Assembly (NCBI RefSeq): GCF_029989365.1
Contig: NZ_JAPRAQ010000001.1
Span: 620,001 to 684,000 of the forward strand
Direction: 5' to 3'
From: Bradyrhizobium sp. Arg816
Lineage (GTDB): Bacteria > Pseudomonadota > Alphaproteobacteria > Rhizobiales > Xanthobacteraceae
DNA: 64,000 nt
Shown here: positions 9,118-18,179 of the stretch, one piece after another
Numbering within the stretch: the first letter of the stretch is position 1
Layout of the letters: every line of letters starts with the position of its first letter
The notes under the pieces: model-generated
Databases searched by the model: none
Seen by the model: the letters and a program-made list of their open reading frames with translations, nothing else
What the model was told of the DNA's origin: nothing
Made by a program: the position numbers and the translations under genes

Positions 9118-10029
9118 ATGAGATCAATGACCGACGCTTCAAGGAATGTCGCTTTCATCGGGATCGGCAAGATGGGCCTGCCGATGTCGGCGCTCGTCGC
9201 CAAGGCCGGCTACGCCGTGACCGCATTCGATCAGAGCGCCGCCCGGATCAACGAGGCGCGTGCGCAAGGCATTTCGATCGCCGCTTCGCCGGCGCAGGCC
9301 GTGAGCGGCAAGGCCGCAATTATCACATCCCTGCCCGATGACGCCGCCTTGCGCGGTGCGTTGCTCGGCCCCGCTGGCCTGATCGCCGCAATGGCTGCTG
9401 GATCTGTTCTGATCGAGACCAGCACCGTGAGCGTCGAGGCCTCCACCGAAGTTGCGGCCGCGGCTCAAGCCCGTGGCATCGCCTATCTGCGTTCGCCGGT
9501 CTCCGGCAATGCCAGCATCGTTTATACCGGTGCCCTGACCTGCTTCGTCTCCGGGCCGAAGGATGCCTTCGAGAACGCAAAGCCGCTGTTCGCCGCCTTC
9601 ACCCGCGCCCAGACCTATCTCGGGCCGGCCGAGGAAGCGCGCTACGCAAAGCTCTCGGTCAATCTGATGATCGCGGTGTCAGCCGCGATGATGGCCGAGA
9701 GCCTTGCGCTGGCGCGCAAGGGCGGCATCGCCTGGCAGGACATTTTGAAGGTGCTCGATGATAGCGCGGTGGCCTCGCCAATGGTGAAGTACAAGACCGC
9801 GCCGCTGCGTACGCGCGATTTCGAGTCCACCTTCTCCTGCAAGCAGATGGCCAAGGATCTCGATCTCATCCTCGGCGCAGGCCACGCCGTCGGCGTGCCG
9901 CTGCAACTCGCAGCGCAGGTGCGCGAGACCTATGGCTCGCTGGTCGCGCAGGGCGACGGCGACACCGACTTCATCGCGACCGTCAAGCACCTGGAACGTC
10001 TGTCCGGGCTTGGCGAACCCAAGCTCTGA
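9118..10029 (+). CDS. 3-hydroxyisobutyrate dehydrogenase-family NAD(P)-dependent oxidoreductase
   Basis: The 303-residue product is a beta-hydroxyacid dehydrogenase. It has the N-terminal Rossmann motif GIGKMGLPM, the substrate-binding segment SPVSGNASIVYTGALTCF, and the catalytic lysine region YAKLSVNLMI. It would oxidise a hydroxyacid or reduce the corresponding aldehyde. Two starts are possible: 9118, with GAAGG nine bases upstream, and 9127, which begins MTDASRNVAFIG; they differ by three residues. It sits between the amidohydrolase and dioxygenase genes in one operon. Its role in hydroxyquinol metabolism is not evident from known pathways. Confidence 0.85.
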   Translation: MRSMTDASRNVAFIGIGKMGLPMSALVAKAGYAVTAFDQSAARINEARAQGISIAASPAQAVSGKAAIITSLPDDAALRGALLGPAGLIAAMAAGSVLIETSTVSVEASTEVAAAAQARGIAYLRSPVSGNASIVYTGALTCFVSGPKDAFENAKPLFAAFTRAQTYLGPAEEARYAKLSVNLMIAVSAAMMAESLALARKGGIAWQDILKVLDDSAVASPMVKYKTAPLRTRDFESTFSCKQMAKDLDLILGAGHAVGVPLQLAAQVRETYGSLVAQGDGDTDFIATVKHLERLSGLGEPKL

Positions 10030-10043
10030 TCGCGGAGACACCT

Positions 10044-10928
10044 ATGCGTAACTTCAACGAGACCACGATCACGGACGCGGTGCTGGAGCGGATCAAGGAC
10101 GCGACCGATCCGCGCATCAAACAGGTCAGCGAGGCGCTGGTACGCCACCTGCATGCCTTCGTCCGCGAGATCCGTCCGACCCAGAAGGAATGGGAATACG
10201 GCATCGACTTCCTGACCCGCACCGGGCACATGTGCGACGACAAGCGCCAGGAATTTATCCTGCTGTCCGACACGCTCGGCGTCTCCATGCTGGTCGACGC
10301 GATCAACCATCCGGTGCCGGAAGGGGCGACCGAGACGACGGTGCTCGGCCCCTTCTTCGTCCAGGCCGCGCCGGAGAAGGACAGCGGCGCCGATATCTCC
10401 GGCCCGATGGAAGGCGATCCGATGCTGGTCACCGGCTCGGTCTCGACCGTCGACGGACAACCGCTTGCCGGGGCCATCGTGGATGTCTGGCATTCCGACG
10501 ACGACGGCTATTACGACGTGCAGCAGCTCGACGACATCGGCGATCTCGCGATGCGCGCGCGCTTCCATACCGACGCCAACGGCCGTTTCCATTTCTGGTC
10601 GATCAAGCCGGCGGCGTATCCGATCCCGCATGACGGCCCGGTCGGCGAGATGCTGGAGGTGCAGGGCCGCCATCCCTGGCGTCCCGCGCATGTCCATTTC
10701 ATGATCTCCGCGCCCGGTTTCGAGCAGCTCGTGACCCATGTCTTCGTCGCTGGCGACAAATATCTCGACAGCGACGTGGTGTTCGGCGTCAAGGACAGCC
10801 TGATCCGCGAATTCACTGGCCATCCTGCCGGCCGTGCGCCCGATGGTCGCATGGTGGAGCGCGACTATTTCCACCTCAATTACGATTTCGGCCTGAAGCA
10901 GGTCGCGAGCAACGCAAGGGCCGCCTAG
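10044..10928 (+). CDS. Hydroxyquinol 1,2-dioxygenase (intradiol ring cleavage)
   Basis: This 294-residue iron(III) enzyme cleaves hydroxyquinol (benzene-1,2,4-triol) to maleylacetate. It has the helical N-terminal dimerisation domain (about residues 1-100, ending at VLGPFF) and the intradiol beta domain. The four iron ligands are visible as Tyr157 in DGYYDVQ, Tyr192 in AYPIPHDG, and His216 and His218 in RPAHVHFM. The PMEGDPMLVTG region is typical of hydroxyquinol rather than catechol enzymes. A GGAG Shine-Dalgarno sequence precedes the ATG. The maleylacetate reductase gene four genes upstream supplies the next enzyme. Confidence 0.93.
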   Translation: MRNFNETTITDAVLERIKDATDPRIKQVSEALVRHLHAFVREIRPTQKEWEYGIDFLTRTGHMCDDKRQEFILLSDTLGVSMLVDAINHPVPEGATETTVLGPFFVQAAPEKDSGADISGPMEGDPMLVTGSVSTVDGQPLAGAIVDVWHSDDDGYYDVQQLDDIGDLAMRARFHTDANGRFHFWSIKPAAYPIPHDGPVGEMLEVQGRHPWRPAHVHFMISAPGFEQLVTHVFVAGDKYLDSDVVFGVKDSLIREFTGHPAGRAPDGRMVERDYFHLNYDFGLKQVASNARAA

Positions 10929-10980
10929 GCTAAACGAAGGACCAACAAGAGTCCGACAAGGGAGCAGACGGGAGCTAGGG

Positions 10981-12375
10981 ATGGGACCGCGGGTCAGCAC
11001 GAGCATATTGGCCGATCGCCTCACCGGCATGATCGGCCCGCGCGCGAGCGTTGCGCGCGGCGTGCTCGATCAGCACGGGCAGAGCGAATCGCATTATCGC
11101 AATTTGCCGCCCGACATCGTCGTCTTCCCTGAAACCACGCAGGAAGTCGCGGAGATCGTGAAGCTCTGCGCCAGCGCTAGTATGCCGCTCGTTCCGTTCG
11201 GCGCGGGCACCTCGCTCGAAGGCAATGCGGCCGCGGTCGCCGGCGGCGTCTGCTTCGACTTCGCCCGGATGAACAAAGTGCTGACAGTGCACGACAGCGA
11301 CATGGATGTCGTGGTGCAGCCCGGCATTACGCGAAAGCAGCTCAATGCGGAGCTGCGCGGCACCGGACTTTTCTTCCCGATCGACCCCGGCGCCGACGCC
11401 TCGATCGGCGGCATGACGTCCACGCGTGCCTCCGGCACCATGGCGGTGCGCTACGGCACCATGAAGGACAACGTCATGGCGTTGGAGGTGGTACTGGCCG
11501 ACGGGCGCGTGATCCGCACCGCCAGGCGCGCGCGCAAGTCGGCCGCCGGTTACGACCTGACGCGGATGTTCGTCGGCGCCGAAGGCACGCTCGGCGTCAT
11601 CACCGAGGTCACATTGAAGGTGCATCCCGTGCCGCAGGCGATCTCGGCCGCGGTCTGCAGCTTCGACACCCTGCACGATGCTGTCGACACTGCGATCTCC
11701 GTGATCCAGTCTGCGATCCCCGTCGCCCGCATCGAGCTGCTCGACGACGTCATGATGCGCGGCATCAACGCCTACGCCAAGCTCGGCTATCGCGAAGCCC
11801 CGACCCTGTTCTTCGAATTCCACGGCTCCGAGAGCTCCGTCGCCGAGCAGGCCGAAGCCGCGCAGGCGATCGCCGCCGACCATGGCGGCCATGGTTTTGC
11901 CTGGGCCAAGGCGCAAGAAGACCGCAGCCGGCTCTGGCACGCCCGCGACAACACGCTTTATGCGGGCCTGGGCTTGCGGCCCGGCGCACGCGCCGTGATC
12001 ACCGATGTCTGCGTGCCGATCTCTCGGCTGGCCGAATGCCTGACCGAGACGCGGCGCGACGCGGACGAGCACGGTTTTACCGCCCCGATCGTCGGCCATG
12101 TCGGCGACGGCAATTTCCATATGCTGATCCTGATCGACCCGGCCAAGCCGGATGAGGCCAATGGCGCCAAAGCGCTGCAGGCCCGCATGGTCGCCCGCGC
12201 CATCGCCATGGACGGCACCTGCACCGGCGAGCACGGCATCGGGCTCGGCAAGATCGAATATCTCACCGATGAGCTCGGCGAGGCCGTCGACGTGATGCGA
12301 TCGATCAAGACCGCGCTCGATCCTGATGGACTGATGAATCCCGGAAAGATCTTTGCGAGCGGAGTGCACGCATGA
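10981..12375 (+). CDS. FAD-linked oxidase of the GlcD / D-lactate dehydrogenase family
   Basis: The 464-residue product has an N-terminal PCMH-type FAD domain (about 40-215; motifs VPFGAGTSLEGN, DPGADASIGGM and FVGAEGTLGVIT) and a C-terminal FAD-oxidase domain (GTCTGEHGIGLGK, MNPGKIF). Such proteins oxidise 2-hydroxyacids or sugar-acid-like alcohols and pass electrons to the respiratory chain. It follows the dioxygenase gene after 52 bases with no visible terminator, and overlaps the importer ATPase gene by ATGA. This ties the flavoenzyme to whatever the importer delivers, so it may catalyse an early oxidation of the imported compound. Confidence 0.88.
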   Translation: MGPRVSTSILADRLTGMIGPRASVARGVLDQHGQSESHYRNLPPDIVVFPETTQEVAEIVKLCASASMPLVPFGAGTSLEGNAAAVAGGVCFDFARMNKVLTVHDSDMDVVVQPGITRKQLNAELRGTGLFFPIDPGADASIGGMTSTRASGTMAVRYGTMKDNVMALEVVLADGRVIRTARRARKSAAGYDLTRMFVGAEGTLGVITEVTLKVHPVPQAISAAVCSFDTLHDAVDTAISVIQSAIPVARIELLDDVMMRGINAYAKLGYREAPTLFFEFHGSESSVAEQAEAAQAIAADHGGHGFAWAKAQEDRSRLWHARDNTLYAGLGLRPGARAVITDVCVPISRLAECLTETRRDADEHGFTAPIVGHVGDGNFHMLILIDPAKPDEANGAKALQARMVARAIAMDGTCTGEHGIGLGKIEYLTDELGEAVDVMRSIKTALDPDGLMNPGKIFASGVHA

Positions 12376-13898
12376 GCAGCGCCGCATTGGCCATCGAGCC
12401 CGCCTCACCCACGCCGCTGCTGGAGCTGCGCGGCATCAGCAAGGAGTTTCCCGGCGTCAAGGCGCTGGATGATGTGTCCTTTGCCGTCTTCCCCGGCGAA
12501 GTCCACATGCTGCTCGGCGAGAACGGCGCCGGCAAGTCGAGCCTGATGAAGGTGCTGTGCGGCGCCTACCGCGCCGATGCCGGCGAGTTCTACTACAAGG
12601 GCGACAAGGTCGCGATCTCTTCGACCGCGGATGCGCAGAAGCTCGGCATCGCCGTGATCTTCCAGGAATTCTCGCTGGTCCCCCATCTCGATATCGCCCA
12701 GAACATCTTCCTCGGCCGCGAGCCGAAGGGCCGCATTCCCGGCACCATCGACCGCCGCAAGATCCTGGCCGACGCCAGGCGCGTGCTCGGCACGATCGGG
12801 TTCGAGATCGACCCCTCCACCACCGTCGACAAGTTGGGGGTGGCGCAGCAGCAGATGGTCGAGATCGCCAAGGCGATCAGCCAGAACGCGCGCATCCTGG
12901 TCATGGACGAGCCGACGGCGGCGCTGTCCGACCGCGAGACCGAGCTGCTGTTCGCCCTGATCGCGCGGCTGAAGGCCGACGGCGTGTCGATCGTCTATAT
13001 CTCGCATCGCATGGCCGAGGTGTTCGCACTCGGCGATCGCATCACGGTGATGCGCGACGGCCGCCGCATCGACGGCGTTCGCCCGCCCGACGTCACGCCG
13101 GACCAGCTCGTCCGCATGATGGTCGGCCGCAACGTGGACATGACCTATCCGCGCAACTTCGCCGACCAGCCCGGCGAGCTGTTGCTCGAGGTCAAGGGCT
13201 TGAGCTCGTCGACCGGCATCTCCGATATCAACATCGAGGTGCGCCGGGGCGAGATCGTCGGCCTGTGCGGCCTGGTCGGCTCCGGCCGCAGCGAGGTCGC
13301 CCGCGCCATCTTCGGCGCCGATGCCGTGACGTCAGGCGAGATCATTTTCGACGGCAAGGCTATCTCAGGCGAGCCTGACCTTGCCGCCCGCCGCGGCATC
13401 GCGCTGATCCCGGAGAGCCGCAAGAGCGAGGGCCTCGCGCTACTGCGCTCGGTGAGCGACAATCTGGTGGTGTCGGCGCTGCGAAAACTGTTCCCGAGCG
13501 GCCTGTTCGACCAACGCAGCGCGCAGCGCACCTCCGATGGCCTGATCCGGCAGTTGCGCATTGCCACACCAAGCGCGCGCCAGACCGTCGGCCTGCTCTC
13601 GGGCGGCAACCAGCAGAAGGTCGTGATCGGCAAGTGGCTGGCGGCCGGCTCAAAGCTCTTCATCTTCGACGAGCCGACGCGCGGCATCGACATCGGCGCC
13701 AAGTCCGAGATCTTTGCGCTGATCGACCGGCTGGTCGCCGAAGGCGCGGCGGCCTTGATGATCTCGTCCGAGCAGGTCGAGATCTGCCATGTCTGCGACC
13801 GCGCCTATGTGATGCGCGAGGGTCGCATCGCCGGACACCTGACCCGCAGCGAACTGACCGAGGAGAACATCGTGCGACTGGGGATGCATCATGCGTGA
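12372..13898 (+). CDS. Second ribose-type ABC transporter, ATP-binding protein
   Basis: This 508-residue double ATPase has Walker [10 protein letters not shown] at residues 49-57 and a degenerate second nucleotide site (GLVGSGRSE) with signature LSGGNQQK, the RbsA/MglA pattern. It overlaps the flavoenzyme gene upstream (ATGA) and the permease gene downstream (8 bases), so all are co-translated. It energises import through the two permeases that follow. It is homologous in plan to the ATPase at 2183-3706 but clearly diverged, so this is a separate transporter. Confidence 0.92.
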   Translation: MSSAALAIEPASPTPLLELRGISKEFPGVKALDDVSFAVFPGEVHMLLGENGAGKSSLMKVLCGAYRADAGEFYYKGDKVAISSTADAQKLGIAVIFQEFSLVPHLDIAQNIFLGREPKGRIPGTIDRRKILADARRVLGTIGFEIDPSTTVDKLGVAQQQMVEIAKAISQNARILVMDEPTAALSDRETELLFALIARLKADGVSIVYISHRMAEVFALGDRITVMRDGRRIDGVRPPDVTPDQLVRMMVGRNVDMTYPRNFADQPGELLLEVKGLSSSTGISDINIEVRRGEIVGLCGLVGSGRSEVARAIFGADAVTSGEIIFDGKAISGEPDLAARRGIALIPESRKSEGLALLRSVSDNLVVSALRKLFPSGLFDQRSAQRTSDGLIRQLRIATPSARQTVGLLSGGNQQKVVIGKWLAAGSKLFIFDEPTRGIDIGAKSEIFALIDRLVAEGAAALMISSEQVEICHVCDRAYVMREGRIAGHLTRSELTEENIVRLGMHHA

Positions 13899-14841
13899 AG
13901 CCGCGGTCGTCTCACAACCCAATCCGCTGCAGCGCATTCCCGGCGTTGCGATCGTCTTGGTGCTCCTGATCGCGCTGTTCAGCGCGATCGCGCCCGGCTT
14001 CCTCTCGGTCGCCAACCTCTCCAATGTGCTGGTGCAGTCGACCATCCTGACCATGCTGGCGCTACCGATGACCTTGATCATCATGACCGAGGGGCTGGAT
14101 TTGTCGATGGGCGCGGTGCTGACGCTGACCTCGCTCTGCGTCGCCATCGTGTCGCTTGCGACCAAGTCGATGCTGCTGGGCCTCGGCGCCGGGCTTCTCG
14201 TCGGCGCGGCCTTCGGCTTCGCCAACGGCTGGCTGGTCGCCATCGTCGGCATTCCGCCCTTCGTCGCGACGTTGGGCACGCTCGGCATGGCGCAGGGCCT
14301 GTCGCTGATCGTCAGCGACGGCCAGAGCGTGGTCGGTATCCCCCACAGCGTGCGCGACATCTATTCGGCGACGCTTCTGGGCGTGCCAGTGCCCATCGTG
14401 ATGGCGCTGGTGACCTATGCGGCCTTCCACGGACTGCTCTACCACACCCGCTTTGGCACCTACATCTTCGCGCTCGGCGGCAACCGCGAGGCGCTGCGCT
14501 ATGCCGGCCTCTCGCCGAACAAGCTGCTGATCGCGGTCTATGCGATCGGCGGCGCCATGGCCGGTATCGCGGGCCTGCTGATGACCGCGCGGATGAATTC
14601 CGGCCACCCGACTGCGGGCCTCGGTCTCGAATTCGACGCCATCGCCGCTGTCGCGGTCGGCGGCACCTCGTTCGAGCGCGGCAATGGCTGGCTGCTTGGC
14701 ACGTTGCTCGGCGTGATCGCGGTCGGCGTGCTGCGCAATGGGCTCAACCTGATCTCGATGCCCTCCTCGGTGCAGGTCGCAAGCGTCGGCGTCCTCGTCA
14801 TCGTCGCTCTGTTCCTCGACGGCCTCAGGAGCCGCGCATGA
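13891..14841 (+). CDS. Second ribose-type ABC transporter, permease 1
   Basis: This 316-residue membrane protein of the BPD_transp_2 family has the hallmarks MTEGLDLSMGAVLT and AVAVGGTSFERGNG, with hydrophobic segments throughout. It begins inside the 3' end of the ATPase gene and overlaps the next permease by ATGA. It probably pairs with the product of 14838-15815 as a heterodimer. Confidence 0.9.
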   Translation: MREAAVVSQPNPLQRIPGVAIVLVLLIALFSAIAPGFLSVANLSNVLVQSTILTMLALPMTLIIMTEGLDLSMGAVLTLTSLCVAIVSLATKSMLLGLGAGLLVGAAFGFANGWLVAIVGIPPFVATLGTLGMAQGLSLIVSDGQSVVGIPHSVRDIYSATLLGVPVPIVMALVTYAAFHGLLYHTRFGTYIFALGGNREALRYAGLSPNKLLIAVYAIGGAMAGIAGLLMTARMNSGHPTAGLGLEFDAIAAVAVGGTSFERGNGWLLGTLLGVIAVGVLRNGLNLISMPSSVQVASVGVLVIVALFLDGLRSRA

Positions 14842-15815
14842 CCGACATCTCCAAAGAGGCGATGATGCCGTCCCGCTCATTCCTGTCGCAGGACGCGATC
14901 CAGGTGTTTTACCGCCTGCTCGCAGCGCTGCTGATCTGCGCGGTGCTCGCCGTGCTCAGCGATTCCTTCCTGAGCCTCGGCAATATCCTCAACGTGCTCC
15001 GACAAGCGAGCCTGACCTTCTTCATTGCGTCGGGACTGACGCTGGTGGTGCTCACCGCCGGTCTGGATCTCTCCGTCGGCGCCAATGTCGCGCTGTCCGC
15101 CTGTATCGCCGGCACCGTGATCCACAAGACCGGTTCGCCGGCGCTCGGCATCCTCACCGGGCTCGCCTGCGGCGGCATCGTTGGTCTGCTCAACGGCATC
15201 ATGGTCACCGCGCTGCGCATCCCCTCTTTCATCGCCACCTATGGCATGCTCTGGGTGCTGAACGGCCTCACCTACTGGTACATGGCGGGCGAAACCCTGC
15301 ACGGTTTCCCGGCAGGATTCCGCCAGATCGGCAGCGGCTATCTGTTCGGCCTGCCTATCCCGGTCTATCTACTGCTGGTGTTCCTCGGGATCGGGACGCT
15401 GTTTGCGCAACGCACGATCTGGGGCCAGGAGATCTATGCGATCGGCGCCAATCCGGTCGCCGCCCGCCTCTCCGGCATTCCGGTCGCGCGGCGATTGCTG
15501 CTGGTCTATGCGGTATCAGGCACCATGGCAGGGCTGGCCTCGATCATCTTCCTGTCGCGCCTCAATTCGGCCGAAGCCGACATCGGCGAAAGCCTGACGC
15601 TGCCGGCGATCGCGGCCGTGCTGATCGGCGGCACCTCGCTGTTCGGAGGTGTCGGCACCGTGTTCGGCACCTTCATCGGCGCGCTGATCCTGACGCTGGT
15701 GCTGAACGGCATGAACCTGTTGTCGGTCAGCGCCAACTGGCAGCCGCTCGTCACCGGCATCATCGTCATTCTCGCGGTCTGGCTCGACATGAAGACCCGC
15801 CGCCGCGCGCAATGA
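14838..15815 (+). CDS. Second ribose-type ABC transporter, permease 2
   Basis: This 325-residue permease of the same family has TAGLDLSVGANVA and AVLIGGTSLFGGVGT. AGGAG precedes the ATG by seven bases, and the gene overlaps permease 1 by four bases. Two separate permeases distinguish this importer from the one-permease system at 1150-3706. The C-terminus ends in the basic tail MKTRRRAQ. Confidence 0.9.
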   Translation: MTDISKEAMMPSRSFLSQDAIQVFYRLLAALLICAVLAVLSDSFLSLGNILNVLRQASLTFFIASGLTLVVLTAGLDLSVGANVALSACIAGTVIHKTGSPALGILTGLACGGIVGLLNGIMVTALRIPSFIATYGMLWVLNGLTYWYMAGETLHGFPAGFRQIGSGYLFGLPIPVYLLLVFLGIGTLFAQRTIWGQEIYAIGANPVAARLSGIPVARRLLLVYAVSGTMAGLASIIFLSRLNSAEADIGESLTLPAIAAVLIGGTSLFGGVGTVFGTFIGALILTLVLNGMNLLSVSANWQPLVTGIIVILAVWLDMKTRRRAQ

Positions 15816-15857
15816 GCTCTTAGAAATCCAACAAGCAAAATGAGGGATGGAGGCTAC

Positions 15858-16832
15858 ATGAAACAGACACTGGGCTATCTGGCGCTGCCGCTGCTGATGG
15901 CGGCCGCGTTCAATACGCAAGCGCGCGCCGACGGCGAGACCATCGCCGTGTTCACCAAGAACCAGACCAATCCGTTCTTCCAGACGGTGCGGGTCGGTGC
16001 CGACAACATGGCGAAAGCGCTGAACGCGAAGACGCTGCAGTACATCCCGACCAAGCCGGACTCGATCCCCGAGCAGCTCAGCCAGATCGAGGACGTCGTG
16101 GTGAAGAAGCCGAGCGCGATCGTCTTCACGCCGGTCGACTACAAGGCGATGGTGCCGGGCGTCGAGAAGGTCAACGAGGCAAAAATCCCCGTCGTCAACA
16201 TCACCGACCGTTCCGCCGGCGGCAAGTTCCTCTCCTTCGTCGGCGCCGACGATTACAGCCTTGGCCTCGAAACCGCGCGCTTCCTGCTCAAGACTTTGGG
16301 CGGCAAGGGCAACATCGTCATCATCGAGGGCGTCAAGGGCTCGCTGACCAACGTCGACCGCGTCCGCGGCTTCAACGACGCGCTGAAGGAGAATTCGGGC
16401 GCCAAGCTGCTGGCCTCGCAGCCCGGCAACTACCAGCGGCTGCAGGCGCTCCAGGTCATGGAAAACCTGATGCAGTCGAACGCGCAGATCGACGGCGTGC
16501 TGGCGGCCAACGACGCCATGGCGGTCGGCGCGATCGAGGCGCTCGACGGTGCCAATCGCAAGGCCCAGGTGATCGGCATCAACGGCACCAAGGAAGCGAT
16601 CGACGCGATCAAGTCCGGCAAGCTGCTTGCGAGCGGCGACTACAACGGATTTGCGCAAGGCTGTCTCGGCACCATGATGGCGATCCGCAGCTTGCGCAAC
16701 CAGCCTGTCATTTCCGAGATCGTGCTGAAGCCGACCGTCATCACCAAGGACAATTACCAGCCGTTCGACGTGCCGCTGGAGCAGCGGACCTGCCCGACCT
16801 TCGAGGACGCCGGCAAGCTCGGCGCCAAGTAG
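15858..16832 (+). CDS. Second ribose-type ABC transporter, periplasmic binding protein
   Basis: The 324-residue protein has a signal peptide of about 24 residues ending ARA before DGETIAVF, and a Peripla_BP_4 fold (KNQTNPFFQTV, LAANDAMAVGAIEAL, GINGTKEAIDAI). The ATG at 15858 is preferred over the in-frame ATG at 15840 because a good GGAGG lies a few bases before it and the signal peptide starts there. It supplies solute to the permease pair just upstream. The ligand is not known; operon context suggests a hydroxylated ring or sugar-like compound that feeds hydroxyquinol metabolism. Confidence 0.9.
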   Translation: MKQTLGYLALPLLMAAAFNTQARADGETIAVFTKNQTNPFFQTVRVGADNMAKALNAKTLQYIPTKPDSIPEQLSQIEDVVVKKPSAIVFTPVDYKAMVPGVEKVNEAKIPVVNITDRSAGGKFLSFVGADDYSLGLETARFLLKTLGGKGNIVIIEGVKGSLTNVDRVRGFNDALKENSGAKLLASQPGNYQRLQALQVMENLMQSNAQIDGVLAANDAMAVGAIEALDGANRKAQVIGINGTKEAIDAIKSGKLLASGDYNGFAQGCLGTMMAIRSLRNQPVISEIVLKPTVITKDNYQPFDVPLEQRTCPTFEDAGKLGAK

Positions 16833-16854
16833 CCCAACCGCTGATCACAAGCAC

Positions 16855-16878
16855 GGACGGCCGCCTCCGCGGCCGTCC
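16855..16878 (+). terminator. Perfect 10-bp hairpin after the binding-protein gene
   Basis: GGACGGCCGC (16855-16864) and GCGGCCGTCC (16869-16878) pair perfectly around the loop CTCC. No T-run follows. It lies between the binding-protein gene and the YciI gene and could be a partial terminator or a 3' stabiliser that sets higher expression of the upstream genes. Confidence 0.5.
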
Positions 16879-16908
16879 CAACAACACCAACACGTCAACG
16901 GAGACATC

Positions 16909-17196
16909 ATGCTGTTCGCCATTCACGCCCTCGACCGCGCCGGCGCGCTGCCGACCCGGCTCGCCAATTACGACGCCCACAAGGCCTTCCTGAGCGACAC
17001 ATCGCGCTTCGGCGTCAAGATCGTGATGTCGGGGCCGCTGGTCTCCGACGACGGCGCCAACATGATCGGCAGCCTGTTCCTGATCGAGGCACCCGGCCGC
17101 GCCGAGGTCGAAGCTTTCAACCGCGCCGATCCCTTCGCCGCAGCCGGGATTTGGGAAAAGGTCACGATCACAGGCTTCCTGCGCCGCCAGGGCTGA
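16909..17196 (+). CDS. YciI-family protein
   Basis: The 95-residue product is a single YCII domain: a ferredoxin-like barrel with the putative catalytic His24 (YDAHKAFL), the SGPLVSDDG turn at 41-49 and NRADPF at 71-76. GGAG precedes the ATG. The family contains TftG, which eliminates chloride from 5-chlorohydroxyquinol in 2,4,5-T degradation and is encoded beside a hydroxyquinol dioxygenase and a maleylacetate reductase. The same three gene types share this operon, so a related elimination on a hydroxyquinol or quinone intermediate is possible but unproven. It ends only 5 bases from the convergent peptide-transporter genes. Confidence 0.82.
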   Translation: MLFAIHALDRAGALPTRLANYDAHKAFLSDTSRFGVKIVMSGPLVSDDGANMIGSLFLIEAPGRAEVEAFNRADPFAAAGIWEKVTITGFLRRQG

Positions 17197-17201
17197 GGGG
17201 C

Positions 17202-18179
17202 CTACGGCGCCTCTTCGAGGTGACAGGCCACCCATTGCTCGGGTCCGGTCGAACGCAGCGTCGGCTCCTCCGTCCGGCAGCGATCGAAGACGTATGGGCA
17301 ACGGGTGTGGAAGCGGCACCCGCTCGGCGGATTGATGGGGCTCGGCACGTCCCCCTTGAGGATGATGGGATTGCGCTGGGCTCCGGGCTCGGGCAGCGGG
17401 ACCGCGGAGAGCAGCGCCTTGGTGTAGGGATGCCTTGGCACGGCAAAAATCTCGCGGCGCGGCGCCACCTCGACGATCTTGCCCAGATACATCACCGCGA
17501 CCCGATGGGTCATGTGCTCGACGATGGCGAGGTCATGGCTGATGAACAACAGCGCAAGGCCGAACTCGCGCTGGAGATCCTGCAATAGATTGACGATCTG
17601 CGCCTTGACCGAGACGTCGAGCGCGGAGACCGCCTCGTCGCAGACGATCAGCTCGGGCTCGGCTGCCAGCGCCCGCGCGATGCCGATGCGCTGACGCTGG
17701 CCGCCGGAGAATTCGTGCGGCCGGCGGTTCAGCGCCTCGCGCGGCAGCCGCACGGTGTCCATCAGCGCCGTGACGCGCGTTTCGAGATCGATGGCTGACT
17801 TGGCGAGGCCGAAATTGCGGATCGGCTCGGCCAGGATGTCGCGCACGCGCATGCGCGGGTTGAGGCTGGAGAACGGATCCTGGAACACCACCTGCACGCG
17901 GCGGCGCATCTGGCGCATCGTGCTTGGATGGGCGTCGTCGATGCGCTGGCCGTCGAGGATCACCTGGCCCGAGGTGATGTCGAACAGCCGCAGGATGGCG
18001 CGGCCGACCGTCGACTTGCCGCAACCGGACTCGCCGACCAGCGACAGCGTCTCGCCACGCGCGATCTCGAAGGATACACCGTCGACCGCATAGACCCATT
18101 CGGACTTGCGGCCGAACAGGCCGGTCTTGACCGGAAAGTGCTTCTTGAGGTCGTTGACCTGGAGCAACGGAGGGCTCAT
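17202..18179 (-). CDS. Dipeptide-type ABC transporter ATP-binding protein (DppF-like), system A
   Basis: This 325-residue ATPase has Walker [10 protein letters not shown], signature [15 protein letters not shown] and the C-terminal oligopeptide-transporter tail with cysteines ([10 protein letters not shown]). The start at 18179 is chosen because it overlaps the DppD-like gene by ATGA. It is the last gene of the long minus-strand cluster and meets the YciI gene tail to tail. With the DppD partner it powers uptake of a peptide-like solute. Confidence 0.9.
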   Translation of the reverse strand: MSPPLLQVNDLKKHFPVKTGLFGRKSEWVYAVDGVSFEIARGETLSLVGESGCGKSTVGRAILRLFDITSGQVILDGQRIDDAHPSTMRQMRRRVQVVFQDPFSSLNPRMRVRDILAEPIRNFGLAKSAIDLETRVTALMDTVRLPREALNRRPHEFSGGQRQRIGIARALAAEPELIVCDEAVSALDVSVKAQIVNLLQDLQREFGLALLFISHDLAIVEHMTHRVAVMYLGKIVEVAPRREIFAVPRHPYTKALLSAVPLPEPGAQRNPIILKGDVPSPINPPSGCRFHTRCPYVFDRCRTEEPTLRSTGPEQWVACHLEEAP

